From Actinomycetes bacterium (GTDB lineage Bacteria > Actinomycetota > Acidimicrobiia > Acidimicrobiales > Microtrichaceae), in contig JAAEPF010000017.1 of the NCBI GenBank assembly GCA_024222295.1, positions 310,001 through 374,000 on the forward strand: 64,000 bases of DNA, read 5' to 3'. The first letter of the stretch is position 1. Every line of letters starts with the position of its first letter. Under the pieces are notes generated by a model. The model did not search any database. It worked only from the letters and a program-made list of their open reading frames with translations, and was not told the DNA's origin. A program made the translations under genes and the position numbers. This document shows, piece by piece, positions 48,315-56,880 of the stretch.

Positions 48315-50030
48315 TCAGCCGGCGCCGTTGGCATGCCTGGCGGTGCCACCACGGAGCAGCCTGCCGGGCAGGTCCCCGCCCTCGGGAATGCGGTCGCCCT
48401 CGGAGTCCCGCAGCATGGTGCCGTTGACGATCACGGCATCCACGCCGACCGGGTCGGCCAGCAGGCGCTCCGCCCCGCCGGGAAGGTCGGCGACGCGTCG
48501 CAGCGGCTTGTGGCCCACCGTTTCTGGATCGAATACCACCACGTCGGCCGGTCGCCCCTCGGCCAGTACGCCGCGGTCTGCGAGTCCGACCAGTTCGGCG
48601 GGCCGCTGGGTGAGTGCGTGCACGGCCGCCTCGAGCGGCAGCGCTCCCTCGTCGCGCACCCAGTGGCCGAGCAGGTGGGTCGACCAGCAGGCATCGCATA
48701 GCTGGTCGGCGTGTGCGCCGGCGTCGGAGAGCGTGATCACCGTGTGCGGGTCCTGGATGAGGTCGCGCACTTCCTCCTGGTCGTGGTTGAGGAAGGCGAA
48801 GCGGAACCGCGTGGTGAGGTCGGACTCCAGGGCGAGGTCGAGCGCCAGGTCTTCGGGGTCCACACCCCGCTCGGCGGCGAGTTCCTCGAGCCCCCGCTCC
48901 TCGATCGACGGGTCGGGGTCGTGGCGCGAAACCAGTGCGCGCTTGGCCCACCCGGCGTTGACGTTCTTGGCATCGGGCGCCGACTCGGCACGGAACCGTT
49001 CCCGGAACGCAGGATCGGCGTAGGCCTCGGCCTTGGCGGCCCGGTCGGCGTTGCGAACCTCTCCGAAGCAGTCGAGCAGCTCGAACGGGTACGGCTCGTC
49101 GAAGCGAAAGTCGAACATGATCGGCCGGCAGGCCACCTGCGGCACGATGCGGAGTCCGTCTGCCTGCTGGGCCGCTGCGGTCTCGAGGTAGCCGTGGTGC
49201 TTGCCCTTGCCGGTCATCCCGGCCAGCAGCGCCGTCCATGTGATCGTGATGTCGTGACGCCTGGCCAAGTCTTCGAACTCCTCATTGAACAAGCCCCGGC
49301 CCATCGCTGCCTGCAGGAACCGGGCACCCTCGCCTGACACCGCCCCCACGAGCGCGTCGACCTCGTCGAAGTCGGCGAGCCGACTCGGCACCGGCTTGCC
49401 GCCGTGGCCGTGGTGGGTGGCAGCAACAGAGGTGCTGAACCCGATTGCCCCGGCCTGCACCGCTTCCCGGGCGAGGTCCGCCATCTCGGCCACTTCGGCC
49501 TCGTTGGCGGTGCGCTCGGTGGAGTCGGCGCCCATCACCCAGAGGCGCAGGGGTGTGTGGCCGACGAGCGCAGCCACGTTGATGGCGGTGCCTCCGGATT
49601 CGAGCGCGTCGAGGTACTCCGGGAAGGTCACGAACGGCCACTGCTCGCCGAGCCCGGCCGACAGCGCCTCGAACGACATGCCCTCGACCTTCTCGAGCGT
49701 GCGCATCGCAGTGTTGCGGTTCTCGGGCCGCATGGGTGCGATTCCGAACCCACAGTTGCCCACGATCGCGGTGGTCACCCCGTGCCAGGGCGAGCAGGTG
49801 AAGCGGTTGTCCCACATCGCCTGCGCGTCGTAGTGAGTGTGGATGTCGACGAACCCCGGGCACACGACCCTGCCAGTGGCGTCGATCTCCTCGGTGGCCG
49901 TGCCGTCGAGGTCCTCGCCGATCGCAGCCACCCGTGCATCGCGGATTGCCACGTCCGCGGCGTAGCCGGGTGCGCCGGTGCCATCGACCACGGTGCCCCC
50001 GCGGATCAGCATGTCGAACTGTTCGCTCAT
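48315..50030 (-). CDS. N-acyl-D-amino-acid deacylase family amidohydrolase
   Basis: A 571-residue amidohydrolase of the D-aminoacylase/DAN family. The metal site shows HTHYD in GFVDIHTHYDAQ (around residue 64), the Cys ligand in GNCGFG, a VGHTPLR strand and the catalytic Asp in LSDAGAHAD. The N- and C-terminal segments form the composite beta-sandwich. Such enzymes hydrolyse N-acyl-D-amino acids or cyclic amides. It follows the PF04909-type amidohydrolase by 37 bases in a catabolic operon, so an amide or lactone intermediate is likely. Confidence 0.88.
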   Translation of the reverse strand: MSEQFDMLIRGGTVVDGTGAPGYAADVAIRDARVAAIGEDLDGTATEEIDATGRVVCPGFVDIHTHYDAQAMWDNRFTCSPWHGVTTAIVGNCGFGIAPMRPENRNTAMRTLEKVEGMSFEALSAGLGEQWPFVTFPEYLDALESGGTAINVAALVGHTPLRLWVMGADSTERTANEAEVAEMADLAREAVQAGAIGFSTSVAATHHGHGGKPVPSRLADFDEVDALVGAVSGEGARFLQAAMGRGLFNEEFEDLARRHDITITWTALLAGMTGKGKHHGYLETAAAQQADGLRIVPQVACRPIMFDFRFDEPYPFELLDCFGEVRNADRAAKAEAYADPAFRERFRAESAPDAKNVNAGWAKRALVSRHDPDPSIEERGLEELAAERGVDPEDLALDLALESDLTTRFRFAFLNHDQEEVRDLIQDPHTVITLSDAGAHADQLCDACWSTHLLGHWVRDEGALPLEAAVHALTQRPAELVGLADRGVLAEGRPADVVVFDPETVGHKPLRRVADLPGGAERLLADPVGVDAVIVNGTMLRDSEGDRIPEGGDLPGRLLRGGTARHANGAG

Positions 50031-50067
50031 GGCTGTCTGCCCATTGCGTCCCCCGTGGGCCCGCCGC

Positions 50068-51234
50068 TCAGGAGACGTCGGCCGGCTGCAACGGCACGTC
50101 GAGGCCGTAGAGCTCCACGCAGTTGTCGCGCAGGATGCGCCGCATCTGGTGCCCGGTCAGCTTGGCGGTGTGCTCGCCCAGTAGTTCCTTGGACAGCGGC
50201 CAGGTCGAGTCGGAGTGCGGGAAGTCGTTGGCCCACATCAACTGGTTCTCGTCGATCAGGTCCAGCATCGAAAAGGCGGTCCAGTCGTCCTGGAAGGTCA
50301 GCTTGATGTTGTCGCGGAAGTACTCCGAGGGGAGCTTCGAGAGCTCCTGGGTCTTGTTCCAGAAACGGTGCCGCTTGTAGATGTGGTCCATCCGGTAGGC
50401 GTAGTGCGGCGCCCAGCCGGCGTCGGACTCCACGCCCACCACCTTGAGGTCGGGGAAGCGTTCGAACACGCCCGAGAAGATGAGCATCCCGATGATGTCC
50501 TGCACGGACCGCACCACGTTGAGCAGCGCGTTGATCTTCGGCCCGCGGTGCCCCGAGTAGGACTTGTTGGTGAGGATGTGGAAGCACAGCGGCAGGTCGA
50601 GTTCGACCGCCTTGGCCCACAGGCGGTCATAGGACGGGTCGTCGTAGTCGGCCGTGCCGGGCATGCCTGACATCATCACGCCCACGTGGCCGGCCTCGCC
50701 GATGGCCTCGAGTTCCTCGGCCCCACCTTCGGCATCCGCGACCGCAGCCTGCCCGCAACCGAAGAGTCGGTCGGGGGCGAACGAGCAGTAGTCGGCGAGC
50801 CAGCGGTTGTATGCCTCCATGCATGCCCGTCGGTACTCCAGGTCCTCGTGGCCGCACAACGGCATGCCGACGGTGGCGTAGAGGATCTCGGCGACCACGC
50901 CGTCGCGGGCCTGGTCGGCGAGTCGGGTCGACGGATCCCAGCCCGAGCGGTGCCAGTCCTCGAAGTCGCGGCCGCTGAAGGTCATCTCCGATGACTCCTC
51001 GCCGGCTGCTGCCACCAGGCCCATCGGCACCGACATGGCGTCCATGCCCGGGATCACGTACAGGTCGCCGCGCTTGTCGTCGTGCACGATGTGCGGAGCA
51101 CGGTCACGGAACGCGGGGTCGATGTAGTTGGCGTAGCAGTCGGGCGGCTCGGTCACGTGCGAGTCGGCCGAGACATACCCGTAGCCGAGCTCTGCCGGCT
51201 CCAGCGCAGGAGCGCGCGTTTCAGTGGCGGTCAT
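50068..51234 (-). CDS. amidohydrolase family protein (ACMSD-like, PF04909 type)
   Basis: A 388-residue TIM-barrel metal-dependent hydrolase/decarboxylase. The first-strand motif is SADSHVTEP (Asp-x-His), a later His is in LCFHILTN and the catalytic Asp in MWANDFPHSDS. Family members include ACMSD and gamma-resorcylate decarboxylase, and many actinobacterial paralogues lie in steroid or aromatic degradation clusters. GAGGGGGA precedes ATG 51234. It lies eight bases after the SDR stop. A second, diverged family member heads the same operon. Confidence 0.87.
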   Translation of the reverse strand: MTATETRAPALEPAELGYGYVSADSHVTEPPDCYANYIDPAFRDRAPHIVHDDKRGDLYVIPGMDAMSVPMGLVAAAGEESSEMTFSGRDFEDWHRSGWDPSTRLADQARDGVVAEILYATVGMPLCGHEDLEYRRACMEAYNRWLADYCSFAPDRLFGCGQAAVADAEGGAEELEAIGEAGHVGVMMSGMPGTADYDDPSYDRLWAKAVELDLPLCFHILTNKSYSGHRGPKINALLNVVRSVQDIIGMLIFSGVFERFPDLKVVGVESDAGWAPHYAYRMDHIYKRHRFWNKTQELSKLPSEYFRDNIKLTFQDDWTAFSMLDLIDENQLMWANDFPHSDSTWPLSKELLGEHTAKLTGHQMRRILRDNCVELYGLDVPLQPADVS

Positions 51235-51242
51235 GGTCCCCC

Positions 51243-52145
51243 TCAGATCCCGATCTTGTGCGCCGGTGGAAGCTCGGAGCGTTCGATGGCGTCAGCACGG
51301 CGGTGCAGCAGCTCGGCTGTGTCGTCGAGGTCATGGGCGATGATGAACCTCCGCTCGATCGCGCCGTCGACTGCGAACTCGCCGAGCGCCGGCATGTCGG
51401 CCACCTTGGGCTCGTGGCCGGTCGCCGAGGCGATGCGGTCCTTCAGCTCCTCGAAGGTGAACGACTTGCGGCCGGTGCCCTCGCCCTTGCGCTGCAACTC
51501 GTCGGGGCGGTTGCGCGAGGCCGTGTAGAGGCCGGTGTCCATCAGCCCGCCGGAGGGATAGAACACCGACGCGTTGATCGGGACGCCTTCCTTGGCGAGG
51601 TTGAGCTGGAGTGCCTCGGTGAAGCACGACACAGCGGCCTTGGACGCCGCATACACCGATGCGGTGGCCACGGGTGCGAACCCGCCGTCGCCGGAGGAGG
51701 TCATGATCACCTGGCCGGGCTCGCCGGACTCGATCATGCGTGGCACGAACTCGCTCACGCCGATGGCCACGCCGAACACGTTCACGCCGAAGCACCAGCG
51801 CCAGTCATTCGGTTCCTGCTGCCATGGCAACCCGCCGCCACCGGAGGTGACCCCGGCGTTGAGGAACAGCAGGTTGCAGCGGCCGTGGTTGGAGAAGACA
51901 TGCTCGGCGAGAGCCGCCGTCGACGCCTCATCGGACACGTCGGTGCGCACACCTTCGACCTTGCCCAGCTCGGAGAGCTCGGCCACGGTCGAATCGAGTG
52001 CGGACTGCTCGATGTCGGCGATCACCACGGTGGCGCCGCGCTTCAGCAGGGCTGTGGCGATCGAGTAACCCATGCCGCTGGCGCCGCCCGTGACCACGGC
52101 CACCGCGCCCGAGGGGTCGATGGGGGAGGGAACTGATTCGCTCAT
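51243..52145 (-). CDS. SDR family NAD(P)-dependent oxidoreductase
   Basis: A 300-residue short-chain dehydrogenase with TGGASGMG near residues 19-26, NAGV at about 95, SSGDGG with the catalytic Ser, and YAASK. The acidic end of the second strand (ADIEQ) suggests NAD+. Its ATG shares a base with the upstream stop (TGATG at 52143-52147), so it is coupled to the amidohydrolase at the head of the operon. It would oxidise an alcohol intermediate of the pathway. Confidence 0.87.
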   Translation of the reverse strand: MSESVPSPIDPSGAVAVVTGGASGMGYSIATALLKRGATVVIADIEQSALDSTVAELSELGKVEGVRTDVSDEASTAALAEHVFSNHGRCNLLFLNAGVTSGGGGLPWQQEPNDWRWCFGVNVFGVAIGVSEFVPRMIESGEPGQVIMTSSGDGGFAPVATASVYAASKAAVSCFTEALQLNLAKEGVPINASVFYPSGGLMDTGLYTASRNRPDELQRKGEGTGRKSFTFEELKDRIASATGHEPKVADMPALGEFAVDGAIERRFIIAHDLDDTAELLHRRADAIERSELPPAHKIGI

Positions 52146-53440
52146 CAGGCGCTGTCTCCGGGCCAGGGGATCCCGTAGTCGTCGAACCACCAGCGCGCCT
52201 CGCGGATCGCGTTGGGCGGTGTGCGCAGGTCGGGGTCCTGGTTGAGCTGCTCGGGTGTGGGGCCGACCTTCTCGGCGATCCCCTCCAGCGCGGGCAGGTC
52301 GAGGTCGTAGCACTCGACTGCGTTGAGCCCGAGCATCAGGCGGGTGTCCTCGATGGAGATCTGTTGGAAGTCGGTCTCGAGGCGCTCCTTGGTGTGGGGC
52401 CAGGAGCCTTCGGGGTGCGGGTAGTCGGTGCCCCACATGAGGGCATCGATGCCGTTGACCCAGCGGCGGCGCAGTTCTTCCTTGCTCATGGTGGAGGCGC
52501 CGATGAACACGTTGGTGCCGATGTACTCAGAGGGCAGCCGCTTGATGATGCCCTTGGTGAGGGCGTTGAGCTTCTTGACCTTGGGGTTGGCGCCGAAGCT
52601 GGTGTCGGCCTTCCAGAGCAGGTCGCCCAACCAGTAGGAGCCACACTCGACCGGCACGTACTTGAGGTCGGGGAACTTGTCGAACTTCCCCGACAGCAGC
52701 AGCTGCCACAGCGTGCGGTGGGTCCAGAACGGCACCTCGAGCACGAACTGGGCGAGGTTGTCGTTGTAGGAGTCCCAGTCGCCCTCGCCGGAGTGGGTGT
52801 GCACGACGAGGCCGGCCTCGGCGCACGCGGCCCAGATCGGGTCGTACATGGGGTGGCCGTAGGACGGGTTTCCGTGCCACAGCGTCGGGATCATGATCCC
52901 CTTGATGCCGGGCTTGCCGGCGAGCCACTCGACTTCCTTGATGGACTCCTCGACCGAGTGCATGATCGGCACGAGAGCCACGCCGGCGCGGCGGGGCGGG
53001 TTGGTGGCGCAGAAGTCCACGAGCCAGCGGTTGTGCGCACGGGCGCCGGCGAACGCAAGGTCGGGGTTCTTGATCTGCCCGGCCGCAAGCCCGGCTCCGA
53101 ACGGCGGTGACTCCTGGCCTGTGACGGCATCGCCGTCGGCGAAGATCACCTCGCCTGCGATCCCGTCGGCATCGAGTTCCTTGTCGCGGATCTCGGGGTC
53201 GTACGCGCCCTGGAGGCCCTCGGCGTTGGCGCTCTCCCACTTCTCGACGTACTCGCCGTTGGTCTCTTCCATCAGACGACGGTGGTCGTGGCGTTGCACC
53301 ACCCACTCGTCGAACTGGGGATGGAACTTCGACTCGAGGTGGTCGCGGTATTCCTCCACCTGGAGTCCGGCGTGGGTGTCGGACGACACGATCACGTAGG
53401 GCTTGTTGGACGTGTCGACGCCCTCGGTCGGATTCGGCAT
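52145..53440 (-). CDS. amidohydrolase family protein (PF04909 type), operon head
   Basis: A 431-residue TIM-barrel amidohydrolase. It has SSDTHAGLQ in the first strand (Asp-x-His), LVVHTHSGEGD in mid-barrel and MWGTDYPHPEGSWP carrying the catalytic Asp. The N-terminal 120 residues hold an extra lid region before the second strand. A good GGGGGA precedes ATG 53440. It is the first gene of the five-gene operon running to 46712 and starts about 125 bases from the cluster of TetR half-sites, so it is probably the primary target of the divergent regulator. Confidence 0.87.
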   Translation of the reverse strand: MPNPTEGVDTSNKPYVIVSSDTHAGLQVEEYRDHLESKFHPQFDEWVVQRHDHRRLMEETNGEYVEKWESANAEGLQGAYDPEIRDKELDADGIAGEVIFADGDAVTGQESPPFGAGLAAGQIKNPDLAFAGARAHNRWLVDFCATNPPRRAGVALVPIMHSVEESIKEVEWLAGKPGIKGIMIPTLWHGNPSYGHPMYDPIWAACAEAGLVVHTHSGEGDWDSYNDNLAQFVLEVPFWTHRTLWQLLLSGKFDKFPDLKYVPVECGSYWLGDLLWKADTSFGANPKVKKLNALTKGIIKRLPSEYIGTNVFIGASTMSKEELRRRWVNGIDALMWGTDYPHPEGSWPHTKERLETDFQQISIEDTRLMLGLNAVECYDLDLPALEGIAEKVGPTPEQLNQDPDLRTPPNAIREARWWFDDYGIPWPGDSA

Positions 53441-53521
53441 TGCTTCCCCCGTTTGGATCTGGATGCCTGTTGCCCGATGGCGCCGGTGGGCGGGTCGAGC
53501 GATCTAGTCTCTATAACGCTG

Positions 53522-53565
53522 TTCAAGACCCTTGCACACTCTTGTACACCGTGCAAGACTTGCAC
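53522..53565. promoter_or_regulatory. predicted TetR operators in divergent promoter region
   Basis: GTGCAAGACTTGCAC (53551-53565) is a perfect 15-base palindrome, seven-base arms about one base. CTTGCAC at 53531-53537 pairs again with GTGCAAG at 53551, and TTCAAGACCCTTGCA (53522-53536) is a degenerate second palindrome centred 29 bases away. CTTGTACAC at 53541 is a further half-site. A TATAGA -10-like hexamer for the leftward operon lies at 53512-53517. The size and position match TetR-family operators that repress both divergent units. Confidence 0.6.
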
Positions 53566-53636
53566 ACCGTTACAGAGAACGGCGGCGGGATCAACCCCCT
53601 GTTTGCCTGGTCGTGACAGATACGCCCATTTCACAG

Positions 53637-54323
53637 ATGACAGCACCAGCAGCACCCACCGACACCGGCACAGCCACGAGCAGTGCAGACCGGGCGAAGA
53701 CCACCCATGCGGGGCTGGGAGCCGACGATGTCGTGGAGGCGGCGCTGGCCATCGTGGAATCCGACGGCGGCGACGCCCTCACGATGCGGCGACTGGCATC
53801 CGACCTCGGCGTCACCACCACCACGATCTACTGGCACATCGGAAACCGCGATGAGTTGGTGCTGGCGCTGATCGGCAAGATGGCCGACCGCCTGGCCGAT
53901 GCCGAAGTGACCGGCGACACCGCGCAGCAACGGGTCACCTCCGCGGCCACCAACATCTGGCGCAACGCGCTCGAACACCGCAACGTCACCGCCCTCGCGA
54001 GCCAGGTCGGCGCCACCACCTTGTTGGAGCTGCCACTCGAGGTGGCACTGCTGGCCGAACTGGAAGCGGCCGGCCTGCGCGGCCACGCAGCCCGTGACGC
54101 CATGCGCTCGATACTGATGTGCATCGCCGGGTTCCTGATCGGGGCGTGGCGCTCCGATGACCGCGTGCCCGAAGACCTGCGGGCCACTGCGCTTTGGGCC
54201 AAGGTCAGCGACGACCGCGTGAGCGCCGAGTCGACCTCGGCGATGGCCAATCCGGGCGACCTGGAGCCGGTCTGCGAGATGACACTCGCAGCGGTGGTCG
54301 CCGGGCTGGTGCCGGGCGACTGA
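53637..54323 (+). CDS. TetR family transcriptional regulator
   Basis: A 228-residue repressor. After a Ser/Thr/Ala-rich arm the helix-turn-helix is clear: VVEAALAIVESDGGDALTMRRLASDLGVTTTTIYWHIGNRDELVLALIGKM. The C-terminal ligand and dimer domain is all-helical and resembles the TetR_C group with Trp-rich helices (AGFLIGAWRSDDR). GTG 53613 is an alternative start adding eight residues. It lies divergently to the amidohydrolase operon across the half-site cluster, so it probably autoregulates and represses that operon until a pathway intermediate binds. Confidence 0.88.
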   Translation: MTAPAAPTDTGTATSSADRAKTTHAGLGADDVVEAALAIVESDGGDALTMRRLASDLGVTTTTIYWHIGNRDELVLALIGKMADRLADAEVTGDTAQQRVTSAATNIWRNALEHRNVTALASQVGATTLLELPLEVALLAELEAAGLRGHAARDAMRSILMCIAGFLIGAWRSDDRVPEDLRATALWAKVSDDRVSAESTSAMANPGDLEPVCEMTLAAVVAGLVPGD

Positions 54324-54379
54324 CAACGAAGAGATCTCGGGAGAGACGACGAAGGGTCCGGGAGGACGGACAACCAACG

Positions 54380-54400
54380 CCGCCGGGTGCAGCCCGGCGG
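54380..54400 (+). terminator. strong hairpin between tetR and decarboxylase genes
   Basis: CCGCCGGG (54380-54387), loop TGCAG, CCCGGCGG (54393-54400): a perfect eight-pair G+C stem. It lies 57 bases past the regulator stop and just before the GGGGG ribosome binding site of the next gene. It may end the regulator transcript, or attenuate or insulate the downstream operon. Confidence 0.45.
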
Positions 54401-54420
54401 AAGTACCAGGGGGAATGAAC

Positions 54421-55191
54421 ATGACAGATGCACCGATGACACGCCCGGGTGAGGTGATGGGCATACCCAAGCTCGTCATCAAGTACCCGACCGACATGGA
54501 CCGCATCGCGGATCTGCTGCCACCTGGCATGACGCCGCACGGCGATCCGATCGTGCAGATCGGCATCTACTGCGTGCCCGTGCTCGGCGAGCCCGAGTTC
54601 GGCATCAGCACCAAGGTGCCGGCCACCTGGGGCGGACTGGACGGTCAGTACAGCCTCGGCATCGGCATCGACCAGGAAGCGGCCATCTTCGGCAGCCGAG
54701 AGACCAACGGCCAGCCCAAGTTCCCCTGCTCCATCAAGTACTTCCGGCTCGGCGACAAGGTCCAGGCCCGCGCCACGCACCAGGGCTACACGTTCGCCAC
54801 CTACGAGGGCACCGTGTCGGGCGAGCGCGACGTCGACGGCCAGGAGGTCGAGGACAACGAGTGGTGGATCAAGGTATCCCGCGCCGTCGGGGGCGCGGAG
54901 AAGCAGTACGACTTCCCGCCCCACGTCGTGAGGGTTCGCACCGCCGGCATCGCGAAGTACGTCGAGACCCTCGATGGCGACTTCGCCCTGCACCACAGCC
55001 CTTGGGACCCGCAGGCCGAGCTGCTGCCCATCAAGGGCGAGGCAACCGCCGAGCTGGTGACCACCCAGCACACCGCCCGCGAGATCACGCTCGACGAGCC
55101 GCTCGACCCCGACGCCTTCTGGCCCTATGCCGACACCATCGGCGGGTCGCGGTTCCTCGGCGAGCGCGGCGCGCCGCCCGCGAGGCCCTGA
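54421..55191 (+). CDS. acetoacetate decarboxylase family protein
   Basis: A 256-residue protein of the ADC fold. The motif RETNGQPKFPCSIKYF aligns with the active-site segment of acetoacetate decarboxylase, the Lys in QPKF being the candidate Schiff-base residue. IADLLPPGMTPHGDPIVQIGIY is the usual N-terminal strand region. ADC-like proteins decarboxylate or hydrate beta-keto and related acids. ATG 54421 is preferred over ATG 54415 because the GGGGG site then has normal spacing. It heads a plus-strand run with a thioesterase, Rieske oxygenase and CoA ligase. Confidence 0.82.
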   Translation: MTDAPMTRPGEVMGIPKLVIKYPTDMDRIADLLPPGMTPHGDPIVQIGIYCVPVLGEPEFGISTKVPATWGGLDGQYSLGIGIDQEAAIFGSRETNGQPKFPCSIKYFRLGDKVQARATHQGYTFATYEGTVSGERDVDGQEVEDNEWWIKVSRAVGGAEKQYDFPPHVVRVRTAGIAKYVETLDGDFALHHSPWDPQAELLPIKGEATAELVTTQHTAREITLDEPLDPDAFWPYADTIGGSRFLGERGAPPARP

Positions 55192-55215
55192 CGGCCGGAT
55201 CCGGGGAGACCGCAG

Positions 55216-55692
55216 ATGGCCGACGAGCCGGAGATCATCGATCCGATCCCGCTGCACGAGATGCTCGGGCTCGAGTTCGAGCGCCCGGAGTTCGGGGAGC
55301 GCACCGCCGACGTGTCCATGCCGGTGCGCCGGGAGGCCTTCGGGTTCACCGGCAACCTGCACGGTGGCGCGATCGCCACCCTCGTCGACCTCTCCTGTGC
55401 ACTCGCGGCTGCCCAGTTCAGCGGCTTCGACCCGATGAAGGAGTCACTGGTCACCGCCGACATGCATGTCCGCTACCTGGGCCGGCCCAAAGCCGAGAAG
55501 GTCGTGGCGCGCTCCGAGGTGGTGAAGATCGGCAGCCAGCTGATCGTCGTGGAGTGCAAGGTGATTGGCGGCACCAACGACGACGGCGAGGACCACGTGA
55601 TAGCGGTCGCCGACTTCTCCATGATGAAGGTGCCGGTGCGCAGGCCGCTGTCGCCCGACATCGTGGTCGAGCCCGGCGACCCGGAGTTGTAG
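55216..55692 (+). CDS. PaaI family thioesterase
   Basis: A 158-residue hotdog thioesterase. The key element GFTGNLHGGAIATLVDLSCALAA (HGG with the Asp helix) and VTADMHVRYLGRP are typical of the PaaI/YdiI subfamily, which hydrolyses aryl- or acyl-CoA and protects CoA pools during aromatic degradation. A GGGGAG lies upstream. It starts 24 bases after the decarboxylase gene and is probably in the same operon. Confidence 0.87.
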   Translation: MADEPEIIDPIPLHEMLGLEFERPEFGERTADVSMPVRREAFGFTGNLHGGAIATLVDLSCALAAAQFSGFDPMKESLVTADMHVRYLGRPKAEKVVARSEVVKIGSQLIVVECKVIGGTNDDGEDHVIAVADFSMMKVPVRRPLSPDIVVEPGDPEL

Positions 55693-55767
55693 GCAGGGTG
55701 CTGTGACATCCGCAGTATGGGAAACGAGAGGAATCCGCCGTACGGTACGGATTCGACAGGGGGAACG

Positions 55768-56823
55768 ATGACCGACACAGATCCGAAGCCACCGACACGC
55801 TACGAGGACGTGATCCCGCAGCGCCTCGATGACCCGCTCATCGACCGGCGCGCCTCGCGCACCCGTGGATTGCCGCTGGCGATCGAGGAGCTGCCCTACG
55901 AGGTCGAGAACCGGCCCGAGCCGCCACCGGTACCCAACGGCTGGTACGCGCTGGCCGGATCGTCGGAGATCGAACCCGGTGAGGCGCTGTCGGCGATCGC
56001 GTGCGCCCGGGAGCTCGTGGTGTTCCGCGGCGCCGACAACGGAGAGGTCAGCGTGCTCGACGCACACTGCCCGCACCTCGGCGCCCACCTCGGCGGGGGC
56101 GAGATCAAGGGCGACACGATCGCCTGCCCCTACCACGGTTGGCAGTTCGAGGGGTCCGGCCGGTGCGTCGAGATCCCCTACAGCGACTCGCGGATCCCTT
56201 CCAAGGCCTGCGTGAAGAGCTACCCGTCACGCGAGATCAACGGGATGATCCTGTTCTGGTACCACGCAGGTGGGGCGGAGCCCAACTACGAGGTGCCGGA
56301 GATCCCGGAGCTCGACGACGCCGACTACGGCGAGCCGCACATCTTCGAAACCGAGTTCCACTCGGCGCTGCAGGACATGGCGGAGAACAACGTCGACTAC
56401 ACGCACTTCCACTTCGTGCACCGGCGCGCCGCCCTGGATGACTCGACCTCGAAGTTCACCACAGACGGTCCGTTCTCCAAGGTGGTCGAGGTGTTCGACG
56501 AGGAGGGCCTGATGCCCTTCACCCGGTGGACCTATGGCCCGGGCATCGCATACCTGCGGGTGCCCGACCTGATGACGGTTCTCACGGCCACAACCCCGAT
56601 CGACCGACGCCACGTGCGGCTGCTCTGGCAGTTCTACCTGCCCTCTGCGATGGAATCGGTGGCCGACGACATCGTGGACGGCGTGACCGGGTCCTACGGG
56701 GTGACCGCGGATGTGCCCATCTGGCGCGACAAGGTGTTCCGCGACCAGCCGGTCCTGGTCAAGGGCGACGGTCCGGTGCACAAGTTCCGCAAGTGGTACG
56801 CCCAGTTCTACGAGGGCAACTGA
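55768..56823 (+). CDS. Rieske non-haem iron oxygenase, KshA-like
   Basis: A 351-residue oxygenase component. The Rieske cluster ligands are in CPHLGAHLGGG and CPYHGWQF, 17 residues apart. The catalytic iron site is ENNVDYTHFHFVH (Asn/Asp, His, His). Its overall layout and size resemble 3-ketosteroid 9-alpha-hydroxylase oxygenase (KshA) and cholesterol-type Rieske monooxygenases more than the 404-residue paralogue at 37444. GGGGGA precedes ATG 55768. The cognate reductase is not in the window. A steroid or terpenoid ring substrate is a reasonable but unproven inference. Confidence 0.89.
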   Translation: MTDTDPKPPTRYEDVIPQRLDDPLIDRRASRTRGLPLAIEELPYEVENRPEPPPVPNGWYALAGSSEIEPGEALSAIACARELVVFRGADNGEVSVLDAHCPHLGAHLGGGEIKGDTIACPYHGWQFEGSGRCVEIPYSDSRIPSKACVKSYPSREINGMILFWYHAGGAEPNYEVPEIPELDDADYGEPHIFETEFHSALQDMAENNVDYTHFHFVHRRAALDDSTSKFTTDGPFSKVVEVFDEEGLMPFTRWTYGPGIAYLRVPDLMTVLTATTPIDRRHVRLLWQFYLPSAMESVADDIVDGVTGSYGVTADVPIWRDKVFRDQPVLVKGDGPVHKFRKWYAQFYEGN

Positions 56824-56880
56824 GCCGACCCGACCAACTGCGGCGCCGTGGCGGCGACGCGCAATACAGTGCTGGGCCTC

